Below are positions 1-5,444 of a stretch of 6,170 nucleotides of DNA, piece after piece (the stretch's first letter is position 1; every line of letters starts with the position of its first letter). Source of the DNA: DATBFU01 sp046735265 (GTDB lineage Bacteria > Acidobacteriota > Thermoanaerobaculia > UBA5066 > Gp7-AA6); NCBI GenBank assembly GCA_046735265.1, contig JBKPSZ010000013.1, positions 1 to 6,170 of the forward strand, read 5' to 3'. Below the pieces are notes generated by a model, which did no database searches, had not been told where the DNA came from, and saw only the letters and a program-made list of their open reading frames with translations. A program made the position numbers and the translations under genes.

Positions 1-142
1 TCCCGGTACGCTCCAGCCGGGTCAGGAGAGAGTCAGGCGCGGAGTCGACCAGCCCGGCGGCCGCAGCGGTCAGCACCTGGGAGGGAGTCGCGAACCCCGC
101 CTGCGCCGCCAGCACTCCGACGATGAGATCCCGGTCCTGCAC
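1..142 (-). CDS. Ser/Thr protein kinase, N-terminal part (partial, runs off the window)
   Basis: Reading leftwards from a GTG at 142-140, the frame stays open for 47 codons to the window edge. The start is supported by a GGAGGG ribosome binding site at 153-148, five bases upstream. The product begins VQDRDLIVGVLAAQAGFATP and continues with an alanine-rich helix and a segment SLLTRLERTG. From memory, this matches the short helical leader that precedes the kinase domain in a family of large bacterial Ser/Thr kinases, often described as DRDLL-type leaders followed later by a glycine-rich loop. The catalytic domain itself would lie outside the window, so the kinase call is inferred. A degenerate second copy of the first 21 codons lies at 4496-4558, which supports real coding. 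The gene is divergent from the efflux operon. A longer open frame on the same strand (33-320) is a shadow with poor composition. Confidence 0.6.
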   Translation of the reverse strand, partial: MQDRDLIVGVLAAQAGFATPSQVLTAAAAGLVDSAPDSLLTRLERTG

Positions 143-227
143 CGCCGCCCTCCATCAGTCGAGTCCCAGTCTTGCCCGGTCCACGCCGCGAATGACCCAC
201 CGTACGGCTGGCACCCGGTCCTACCAT

Positions 228-247
228 GGCAGGAGGAGCTCCCTGCC
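228..247. repeat. Imperfect inverted repeat, GGCAGG / CCTGCC
   Basis: Six-base arms GGCAGG (228-233) and CCTGCC (242-247) flank an eight-base centre containing GAGCTC. It lies directly before the 12-bp palindrome in the divergent promoter region. It could be a hairpin in a leader RNA or a regulator half-site pair. The function is unproven; the symmetry itself is read directly. Confidence 0.35.
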
Positions 248-251
248 GCTG

Positions 252-276
252 TGTGACGTCACAGCCGGGAGTGACG
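252..276. promoter_or_regulatory. Candidate operator: 12-bp perfect palindrome plus GTGACG direct repeat
   Basis: TGTGACGTCACA (252-263) is a perfect palindrome. The word GTGACG inside it (253-258) recurs at 271-276, exactly 18 bp later. The site lies about 120 bp upstream of the efflux start, in a region shared with a divergent gene. DHA2/EmrAB operons are commonly controlled by TetR- or MarR-type repressors that bind such symmetric sites, but no repressor gene lies in the window. The assignment is therefore inference from symmetry and position. Confidence 0.4.
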
Positions 277-368
277 CTCTCGAGGTGCCATGAGCGGCCC
301 GGAACCCTGGGCAAGCCCACGGATTCCGCAGGCTTTCGTCCCCGCCGGTCGCGGCATGAGCTCTGCTC

Positions 369-375
369 AGGAGGG
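369..375 (+). promoter_or_regulatory. Ribosome binding site deciding the efflux operon start
   Basis: AGGAGGG is a near-perfect anti-16S match four to five bases before the ATG at 380. In-frame ATG codons at 290 and 356 have no comparable site, so this decides the start. Confidence 0.8.
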
Positions 376-379
376 CGTC

Positions 380-1555
380 ATGACGACGCCGACCATCACC
401 ATTCACGCTCCGGGGCCATCGCCGAGCGGGAGTCCCCTGCATCAGGAGAGTGCCCTACCGGAACAGGGACCGATCCTTCTGAAGGACGCGGCCTCGGTCA
501 GCCGCCCGGGGTCGTGGGCAGGACGTTTCCGGCGGCCGCTCTTCGCGGTCCTGGGTCTCGTCGTTGCCCTCGTCGCGGCCCGCTACCTGGGGCAGTGGTG
601 GACCGTCGGTCGATTCATCGAGAAGACCGACGACGCCTATGTCGGCGGCGACGTGACGGTGATCGCCCCGAAGGTCGCCGGCCTCATCACCGACATCCGG
701 GTTCACGACAATCAACGGGTCCGTGCCGGCGAGCTTCTCGTCAAGCTCGACGACCGTGAGTACCGGGCGGCCCTGGCGAGGGCCGAGGCGTCGGTTGCAG
801 GCCAGCGGGCACGCCTCGAGAACCTCGAGGCGGCTCGCCTTCTGCAGTTGGCGGTCATCGCGCAGGCCCGCCCCGGGATCGCCGCCGCCAACGCGGAGAT
901 CGCTCGCACCCGCGACGATCAGACACGCTACCGGCGGCTCTGGGCCACCGAGGCAGTTTCGGCCCAGAACCTCCAGCAGGCCGAGACCGATTACCTGAAG
1001 GGCCTCGCCGCAGGAGAGAGCGCGCGTGCCACCCTTCTGTCTGCAGAGCGGCAGCTGGTGGTCATCGACACGCAAAGACGCCAGACCGAGGCCGCCCTGG
1101 CCGGTGCCCTCGCAGAGCAGGAGACCGCCGAGCTCAATCTCGGGTTCACCGAGCTGCGTGCTCCGATCGATGGCACGGTCGGAAATCGGAGCGCCCGGCT
1201 CGGCTCCTTCGCGAACGTCGGCGCGCAGCTGATCTCTCTGGTTCCCGATCAGGGCCTCTGGGTGGACGCCAACTTCAAGGAAAGCCAGCTCGCCGGGATC
1301 CGGCCCGGATTTCCGGCAACCATCCGGGCGGACGTGGCACCCGGGCGAACCTTCCGGGGCCGCGTCGTCAGCCTGGCTCCGGCGACCGGAGCCCAGTTCA
1401 GCGTGCTTCCGCCGGAGAATGCGACCGGCAACTTCACCAGGATCGTCCAGCGCGTTCCCGTCCGCGTCGAGCTCGATGCCGAGGCATCGGTCCTGGGCGT
1501 GCTCCGACCAGGCCTTTCGGTGACGGTCCGCGTCAGCCCCGAGGGCGTTCGGTGA
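380..1555 (+). CDS. HlyD/EmrA-type periplasmic membrane fusion protein
   Basis: This is the adaptor subunit of a tripartite drug efflux pump. It would link the inner-membrane transporter encoded next to it to an outer-membrane TolC-like channel, which is not in the window. The 391-residue product, close to EmrA length, has a proline/serine-rich cytoplasmic leader of about 50 residues and one membrane segment at about 53-70. The first half of the lipoyl/barrel-sandwich domain follows at about 83-124 (TDDAYVGGDVTVIAPKVAG). A long alpha-helical hairpin rich in Ala, Glu, Arg and Gln spans about 128-250. The second lipoyl half is at about 254-289 (TELRAPIDGTVGNRSARLGS). The beta-barrel carries LWVDANFKESQL and the EmrA-typical segment GAQFSVLPPENATGNFTRIV. 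The leader is somewhat longer than in E. coli EmrA. The stop overlaps the next gene's start, indicating translational coupling. Confidence 0.93.
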   Translation: MTTPTITIHAPGPSPSGSPLHQESALPEQGPILLKDAASVSRPGSWAGRFRRPLFAVLGLVVALVAARYLGQWWTVGRFIEKTDDAYVGGDVTVIAPKVAGLITDIRVHDNQRVRAGELLVKLDDREYRAALARAEASVAGQRARLENLEAARLLQLAVIAQARPGIAAANAEIARTRDDQTRYRRLWATEAVSAQNLQQAETDYLKGLAAGESARATLLSAERQLVVIDTQRRQTEAALAGALAEQETAELNLGFTELRAPIDGTVGNRSARLGSFANVGAQLISLVPDQGLWVDANFKESQLAGIRPGFPATIRADVAPGRTFRGRVVSLAPATGAQFSVLPPENATGNFTRIVQRVPVRVELDAEASVLGVLRPGLSVTVRVSPEGVR

Positions 1556-3126
1556 GCACCGGGAGCGCCGCGCACGAGCTCTCCGCGGGTGCCAAGGCCT
1601 TCGCCTTCGGCTCCATGTGCATCGGGCTCTTCATCGCGCTCCTGGACATCCAGATCGTCTCTGCCTCCTTGAAGGACATCGGGGGAGGCCTGGCCGCGGG
1701 ACCGGACGAGGTCCCCTGGGTGCAGACGAGCTACCTCATTGCCGAGATCGTCGTCATCCCTCTGAGCGGCTGGCTCTCCCGTGTCATGTCGACGCGGTGG
1801 CTGTTCTGCTTCTCCGCCATCGGATTCACCGTCAGCAGCGTCCTTTGCGGATTCGCCTGGGACATCCAGAGCATGATCGTCTTCCGGGCGCTGCAGGGAT
1901 TTCTCGGAGGCTCGATGATCCCGACGGTCTTCACCACGGGTTTCGTCTATTTCCACGGAAAGCAACGGGTGATCATCGCGGCCATCATCGGCACCCTCTC
2001 TTCGCTCGCGCCGACGCTGGGCCCCACCATCGGGGGGTGGATCACCGACCACTACTCTTGGCACTGGTTGTTCTTCATCAACATCGTCCCCGGCATCTTC
2101 GTCGCGGTCGTCGTGCCGATGCTCGTTCGGATCGATCGTCCCGATCTTTCGCTTCTGAAGGGCGCCGACTATCTGGGCATTGCTCTGATGGCGATCTTCC
2201 TCGGTTGCCTGGAATACGTCCTCGAGGAAGGTCCGCGCTGGGAGTGGCTGGACGATGAAGGCATCCGTGTGGCCGCCGTTATCTCCGCGCTGGCCGGCAT
2301 CGGTTTCGTCTGGCGCGCACTGACCCACCGGAGCCCGGTCGTCGATCTGCGGGCGTTCAAGGACCGGAATTTCGCCCTGGGATGCCTCTTCTCGTTCGTC
2401 ACCGGCATCGGCATCTTTTCGACCATCTATCTGACACCGCTTTTCCTCAGCCGGGTGCGCGGATTCAGCGCCCTCGACATCGGGCTGGCCGTGTTCTCCA
2501 CGGGCGTGTTCCAGGTCGCGGGAATTCCGCTCTACTCGGTGGTTGGAAAGCGTTTCGACCTGCGCTGGCTTCTGATGTTCGGCCTGGCCTGCTTCGGTGT
2601 GGGCATGTGGAGCTTCACCTTCATCACCCATGACTGGGGATGGCGAGAGCTGCTGCTTCCCCAGGCGTTCCGAGGGTTCTCTCAGCTCTTCGCGGTCGCT
2701 CCGGTGGTCACCTTGACCCTGGGGAGCCTGAGTCCCGAACGCCTGAAGCTCGGCTCTGGCCTGTTCAATCTGATGAGGAATCTGGGGGGAGCGATCGGCA
2801 TCGCGGCGAGCGGGACGCTCCTCAACGGCCGCGTCAACTTCCATTTTCTGCGACTGGCCGAGCATCTGAACTCCGCCAATGCTTCGATGGTTGGCATGCT
2901 CCAGCGCATCGAGGCGCACGATGCGGCGGTAGCCGGCGGCGTGATCAACGGGCACACCGCGGCGTTGAAGACGTTGTGGGCTCTGACGTTGCGGGAAGCG
3001 CAGACGCAGACCTTCGCGGACATCTTCCTGGTCATTGCGCTCTGCTTCGTGGCGGCCACGCTGCTGGTGCCGGCGATGCGCAAGGTTCATTCTCAGGTCG
3101 CTGCGGTGAGTGCCGAGTCACACTGA
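1552..3126 (+). CDS. DHA2-family (EmrB/QacA-like) MFS efflux permease
   Basis: This is a proton-driven inner-membrane drug exporter of the 14-helix DHA2 branch of the major facilitator superfamily, partner of the upstream adaptor. The GTG start overlaps the adaptor's TGA (GTGA at 1552-1555), so the two are co-translated. The product has 524 residues, normal for EmrB. Visible signatures are the helix-1 motif ALLDIQIVSASLKDIG (about 29-44), the motif B segment RALQGFLGGSMIP (about 112-124) and the antiporter motif C region SLAPTLGPTIGGWITDHYSW (about 151-170), followed by LFFINIVPG. The rest is a regular run of hydrophobic helices with a loop of about 40 polar residues before the last helix. 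Motif A (GWLSRVMSTRW) is degenerate, as is common in DHA2 proteins. The substrate cannot be read from the sequence; aromatic or lipophilic toxic compounds are usual for the family. Confidence 0.95.
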   Translation: MSTGSAAHELSAGAKAFAFGSMCIGLFIALLDIQIVSASLKDIGGGLAAGPDEVPWVQTSYLIAEIVVIPLSGWLSRVMSTRWLFCFSAIGFTVSSVLCGFAWDIQSMIVFRALQGFLGGSMIPTVFTTGFVYFHGKQRVIIAAIIGTLSSLAPTLGPTIGGWITDHYSWHWLFFINIVPGIFVAVVVPMLVRIDRPDLSLLKGADYLGIALMAIFLGCLEYVLEEGPRWEWLDDEGIRVAAVISALAGIGFVWRALTHRSPVVDLRAFKDRNFALGCLFSFVTGIGIFSTIYLTPLFLSRVRGFSALDIGLAVFSTGVFQVAGIPLYSVVGKRFDLRWLLMFGLACFGVGMWSFTFITHDWGWRELLLPQAFRGFSQLFAVAPVVTLTLGSLSPERLKLGSGLFNLMRNLGGAIGIAASGTLLNGRVNFHFLRLAEHLNSANASMVGMLQRIEAHDAAVAGGVINGHTAALKTLWALTLREAQTQTFADIFLVIALCFVAATLLVPAMRKVHSQVAAVSAESH

Positions 3127-3136
3127 GGGCCCATCC

Positions 3137-3555
3137 TCACTTCCCCCCGCGAGTCCACATGCTGGCCATCGTGGGGCCGAACTCGTTGTGGACGAGAGAG
3201 GGCGCCCGAAACGCGCCCTTCACATTTCAGGGCGGCGGCGAGAACGCGATCGATCTCTCGTTTCCAGAGCTGCTGCCCTCCGTCCAGAGTCCGGACGCCG
3301 ATCCACTCGCTCCCGGCTGCGAGAACCAGCCCCTTTCCCTCCGGAAAGGTCACGTCGGTGAAGTCCCCAGGCGGCCCGGACGATGCTCTGGCTCCCTCGG
3401 CCCAATTCTTGGAGTCTTGTGTACTGCCCTGGCCGCTCCAGCGGGATGTCGGTCGCCGCCGTGGGGGGCTGCCCGTCCGTCGGCGGCGAGGGGACGCCCG
3501 AGGCCAGCGTCTGGAGGACCTCCGGGGTGGCGCCCGCCCGCACAGCCCGATCACG
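3137..3555 (-). pseudogene. Ser/Thr kinase / beta-propeller pseudogene with the kinase core deleted
   Basis: Three consecutive pieces lie on the minus strand. From 3555 to about 3367 the frame reads a Pro/Thr-rich linker and then GQYTRLQELGRGSQSIVRAA, which is the start of a kinase domain with its glycine-rich ATP loop (LGRGSQSIV). At about 3365 the meaningful frame shifts and reads GLVLAAGSEWIGVRTLDGGQ, then QLWKREID. This looks like a WD40/PQQ-type propeller blade, typical of the C-terminal half of large bacterial kinases. At about 3205-3215 the best G/C third-position pattern shifts again to HNEFGPTMASMWTRGGK and a TGA at 3139-3137. More than 200 residues, including the catalytic HxD and DFG regions, are absent. 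The first in-frame GTG (3543) may not be a true start; the 5' side may itself be a deletion joint. It lies just 3' of the OsmC-like gene on the same strand and ends 10 bp from the convergent efflux gene. Confidence 0.62.
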
Positions 3556-3560
3556 TCACC

Positions 3561-3986
3561 TCACGACTCCGTTCCCAGGAGAGTGGCGATCCGCACCGAC
3601 CTCGCGAGGGTGCGGCTGACCGGGCATTTCCCGGCGACGTCAAGAAGGCGGTCACGCTGCGCCGCGGAGAGATCTCCGATCAGCACCACCACCCGCCTGA
3701 TTTCATCCACGGCCTCTCCCCCGCCTGCACGCGTCTCGGCCTCGACCTTCCAGTGCTCGAGCTGCACCGTGACCCGGTCCAGCGGCCAGCCCTTGTGGTT
3801 GGCATAGAGGCGCACCGTCGTGCTCGTGGAGGCTCCAAGCGAGGCGAGGAGCAACTCGTAGGGGTTGAAGCCCGCGTCCACCCCGCCGGACCCGACCGGT
3901 TCATCTGTCAGAAGCAGATGGGGTCCGGCGACGATGGTCTGGGCGAGGCCCGACCCCGAATCGACCACGACTTCTCGGGTTGGCAT
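3561..3986 (-). CDS. OsmC-like protein with the first active-site cysteine replaced by serine
   Basis: OsmC/Ohr-family proteins are small dimeric thiol peroxidases that reduce organic hydroperoxides through two cysteines. From the ATG at 3986 the product has 141 residues, a full family length. It shows the fold's signature FNPYELLLASLGASTS, then TTVRLYANHKGWPLDRV, a variable strand region, and near the C-terminus AGKCPVSRTL. In relatives the first motif is usually LGACTSMT; here the cysteine position is TCC (Ser53 from this start), while the second cysteine (KCPV, Cys121) is kept. A peroxidase cycle is therefore doubtful and the protein may bind rather than reduce ligands. A GTG at 4001 would add five residues; neither start has a good ribosome binding site. 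Its start overlaps the truncated dehydrogenase stop within 15 bp, suggesting coupling or a deletion joint. Confidence 0.85.
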   Translation of the reverse strand: MPTREVVVDSGSGLAQTIVAGPHLLLTDEPVGSGGVDAGFNPYELLLASLGASTSTTVRLYANHKGWPLDRVTVQLEHWKVEAETRAGGGEAVDEIRRVVVLIGDLSAAQRDRLLDVAGKCPVSRTLARSVRIATLLGTES

Positions 3987-3990
3987 TTCT

Positions 3991-4140
3991 TCAGCGTCCA
4001 CGGCGGAGATTCGCCTCGGCCCCGGGGGCGAGATCGGTCGCCACCACGTCCAGGCCGCGAGCGAGGAAATAGGCCGCCCAGCTCCCTCCCATTGTTCCGG
4101 TCCCGATGATGGCGATGTGGGTGATGCGGTTCTCGGGCAT
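3991..4140 (-). pseudogene. Truncated 3-hydroxyacyl-CoA / L-carnitine dehydrogenase, N-terminal fragment
   Basis: From the ATG at 4140, preceded by a GGGGAAG ribosome binding site, only 49 codons are read before TGA at 3993-3991. The fragment begins MPENRITHIAIIGTGTMGGS and continues WAAYFLARGLDVVATDLAPG. This is the first beta-alpha-beta unit of a Rossmann NAD-binding domain, with the GxGxxG dinucleotide motif and an acidic residue ending strand 2 (VVATD). The LAPGAEANLRR ending is characteristic of the 3-hydroxyacyl-CoA / L-carnitine dehydrogenase family, whose members are about 300 residues or more. In that family the next residues usually resemble FVDAAWP; here GTG-GAC-GCT in the shifted frame would read VDA, so the break seems to fall there. 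Everything needed for catalysis is missing. It cannot be an active enzyme, though its start signal may still drive translation into the OsmC-like gene. Confidence 0.72.
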
Positions 4141-4391
4141 GTCTTCCCCTTTTTCTGCGCCGTGCTCGCGCCGGACCGGTGGGGCCGAGAGCACGAATCG
4201 GGCCAGGGATTTCCGAGGTGGCGGCGCTCCGGCTCTAGAGGGATAGGCTCCCGATCCAGACGCGGACGGACGGAGCCGAACGCGTGACGGTACAGCGGGA
4301 TGTGACGGATGGCAGGTGACGCGGGCCCGCGCCAGGGGAGTCAGAAGCGCTCGGCGAGCGGGCTCCGAACGCCAGATGCAGCACCGGTGGG
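4141..4391. other. Non-coding or decayed stretch upstream of the dehydrogenase fragment
   Basis: No protein-like frame is convincing here on either strand. It must contain any promoter for the minus-strand dehydrogenase/OsmC pair. Toward the dehydrogenase it holds the purine-rich ribosome binding site, and further right three GTGACG words, listed separately. Open frames crossing it are compositionally poor. Confidence 0.4.
4284..4321 (+). repeat. Three GTGACG direct repeats
   Basis: GTGACG occurs at 4284-4289, 4302-4307 and 4316-4321, with start-to-start spacings of 18 and 14 bp. The first two have the same spacing as the pair at 253 and 271 before the efflux operon, and the DNA between them is also similar (ACAGC in the same place). 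The 24-bp units agree at 19 positions by eye. They could be binding sites for one shared regulator, or remnants of a duplicated promoter segment. Confidence 0.35.
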
Positions 4392-4500
4392 AACGCCGAG
4401 GTCTTCGTCATCGGAGATGGCGAGTGCGGGCTCCGGTCGGCCTGCCACACCCTGAGGACACTCGGAACGCCCGTCCGCCGACCGGCAACCGAGGCGGATG
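4392..4500 (+). pseudogene. Possible FixJ-type response-regulator receiver remnant
   Basis: One plus-strand frame reads AEVFVIGDGECGLRSACHTL followed by RTLGTPVRR. This resembles the first strand and helix of FixJ/NarL-type receiver domains, which typically run VFVIDDDESVRRSL..LL..LG.PV. If so, the acidic pocket (DDD) has become GDG, which single A-to-G changes in GAC or GAT codons would produce. There is no start codon with a ribosome binding site and no continuation: at about 4500 the sequence turns into the reverse-oriented kinase leader copy. It is at best a dead fragment of about 35 codons, identified by pattern only. Confidence 0.28.
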
Positions 4501-4558
4501 GAGTCGCGAACCCCACCCGGACCGCCAGCACCTCGACGATGAGATCGCCGTCCTTCAC
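4496..4558 (-). pseudogene. Remnant of the Ser/Thr kinase N-terminal leader (second copy)
   Basis: From a GTG at 4558 the minus strand reads VKDGDLIVEVLAVRVGFATP. This matches the leader of the kinase at the left window edge, with 15 of 21 residues and 53 of 63 bases identical by eye. After FATPS the resemblance stops and the frame continues to 4238 with a Ser/Pro/Arg-rich, non-protein-like composition. Weak similarity continues for about 45 bases upstream of the start (GGCGTG, GACT-GA elements), so the copied unit includes some 5' flank. It is probably the 5' end of a paralogous kinase gene whose body has been lost. Confidence 0.6.
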
Positions 4559-4773
4559 CGCTGCCCCGGGTCTCTAGTCGCAGGGCCCGTTCACGCCGGC
4601 GCCAGAACTCGAGAGTCACCAGATGTCCGCGACAACCAGAATTAGGCAAGCGGGTTGCATCTACACGCGGAGTGGGTCCCTCACAGGTTTCGACGAGTGA
4701 TACATCCGCTGCAGGCGTGCCTCTGCCGCTGGCCGTGACTTCTCGAGGCCACCGCTGGTGAAGAGGAGCGGTC
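4559..4773. other. Divergent spacer between two kinase 5' ends
   Basis: About 215 bp without a credible gene. It lies between the start of the minus-strand kinase remnant and the start of the plus-strand kinase pseudogene. I see no strong promoter. Its right end (4724-4748) shares TGCCGCTG, GTGAC and CTCGAGG in the same order with the efflux upstream region (244-285), suggesting a common regulatory element. The GAGGAG at 4763-4768 is the ribosome binding site of the following kinase frame. Confidence 0.35.
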
Positions 4774-5351
4774 ATGGATCTTTCGGAGTACGCCCTCGAC
4801 CGGGTTCGTGCCGACACGGACTTCGTCCTCTCGCGAGGGACGGGAAAGAACCCGACCGCATCGAGGGCGCCCTCCATTCTGGCGCTGGCATCGGTGGCGG
4901 AGCATCCCGAACAGGAGCTCGTTCGCAGGCTCGAGCACGAGTACGCGCTGAGCGCCGAGCTGGACCGGGCCTGGGCAGTCCGGCCAATTCTGCTCACCCG
5001 GAAGGACGACCGGACCACGCTCGTGCTCGAGGACCCGGGCGGGCAGCCGCTGGATCTGCTCGCGAAGCCGGCGGACCTTGGACAGTTCCTCCGGACCGCG
5101 GTGGGCGTGTGGGCCGCGCTGCGCCAGCTCCATGGCCGGGGCCCTCGTCCACAAGGACATCAAGCCGGCAACATTCTCGTGAATGCCGAGGAGCGCAGCG
5201 AGCAGAGAGCATCGAGGCGGGCCTGGCGGAGTGCAGAGGGCGGGTCTCGCGGCCTTCAGGAGCGGCGGCCAAGCTTCAGATGCCTGCTTCGACGCTCGAG
5301 TACCGGATCAAGGCTCTGAAGAGCCGCAAGAGCGACTTCGGGTTCGGCTGA
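4774..5351 (+). pseudogene. Kinase N-terminus joined to the Fis-type C-terminus of a sigma-54 activator
   Basis: The ATG at 4774 follows GAGGAG by five bases. Residues 1-139 read as the kinase domain start of large kinase/AAA/sensor or sigma-54 regulator proteins: MDLSEYALDRVR, RRLEHEYALSAELD with the helix-C glutamate, hinge-like LVLEDPGGQPLD, and LRQLHGRG. The catalytic loop should then read LVHKDIKPANILVN. The DNA does encode this, but an extra C at 5142-5144 and a missing C after 5169 shift nine codons, giving PRPQGHQAG instead of the HKD motif before the frame returns at NILVN. Near 5190-5208 the kinase stops. In another frame the DNA reads IEAGLAECRGRV, SGAAAKLQMPASTLEYRIKA and a TGA at 5351, which is the Fis-type helix-turn-helix end of NtrC/FhlA-class activators. 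The kinase frame itself ends at 5319. Kinase core, ATPase and sensor parts are gone. A deletion inside one long gene, or across two neighbours, fits equally well. Confidence 0.68.
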
Positions 5352-5363
5352 AAGGCGCCGGAT

Positions 5364-5407
5364 CCTTCCACGGCGACACTGGCACCCGCCGGCCTCACCC
5401 TGGAAGG
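5364..5407 (+). repeat. Weak inverted repeat between the pseudogene and the activator gene
   Basis: CCTTCCA at 5364-5370 pairs with TGGAAGG at 5401-5407 across 30 bases. There is no following T-run, so it is not a standard intrinsic terminator. It may be an operator or chance. Confidence 0.2.
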
Positions 5408-5444
5408 GCGGGGGAAGTAGGATGCGTGTGCTCAGGAGGCTGCC

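Larger units (their letters stand above)
143..379. promoter_or_regulatory. Divergent intergenic region with candidate operators
   Basis: This stretch separates the leftward kinase gene from the rightward efflux operon and must hold both promoters if both genes are expressed. I see no convincing -35/-10 pair or -24/-12 element. It does hold an inverted repeat, a perfect 12-bp palindrome and GTGACG words, listed separately. An open frame continues upstream of the efflux start to an ATG at 290, but that extension has no ribosome binding site and does not look like a membrane fusion protein leader, so the stretch is treated as non-coding. Confidence 0.5.

Noticed and set aside
204..226. Sigma-54-like CTGGCAC element before the efflux operon
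   Set aside because: No TTGC-type -12 half follows at the correct distance.
290..379. Upstream extension of the membrane fusion protein to ATG 290 or 356
   Set aside because: Neither start has a ribosome binding site, whereas ATG 380 has AGGAGGG at ideal spacing. The extra residues have no counterpart expected in EmrA proteins.
1249..3090. A 613-codon open frame on the minus strand opposite the efflux permease
   Set aside because: It is antisense to clear membrane-transporter coding sequence. Its product is extremely rich in Asp, Glu, Arg and His without recognisable domains, as is usual for the shadow of a GC-rich hydrophobic gene.
2640..4109. A 489-codon plus-strand open frame running from inside the permease through the OsmC region
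   Set aside because: It crosses two real genes in other frames and has an Arg/Pro/Gly-rich composition with no family resemblance.
4341..5018. A 225-codon minus-strand open frame across the kinase spacer
   Set aside because: It is antisense to the kinase frame at its 5' side, has Arg/Ser-rich content, and passes through the kinase leader copy in a different frame from the conserved one.
5379..5395. Sigma-54-like promoter beginning CTGGCAC before the activator gene
   Set aside because: The -24 half looks good, but the -12 GC dinucleotide at the required spacing is absent (CC instead).
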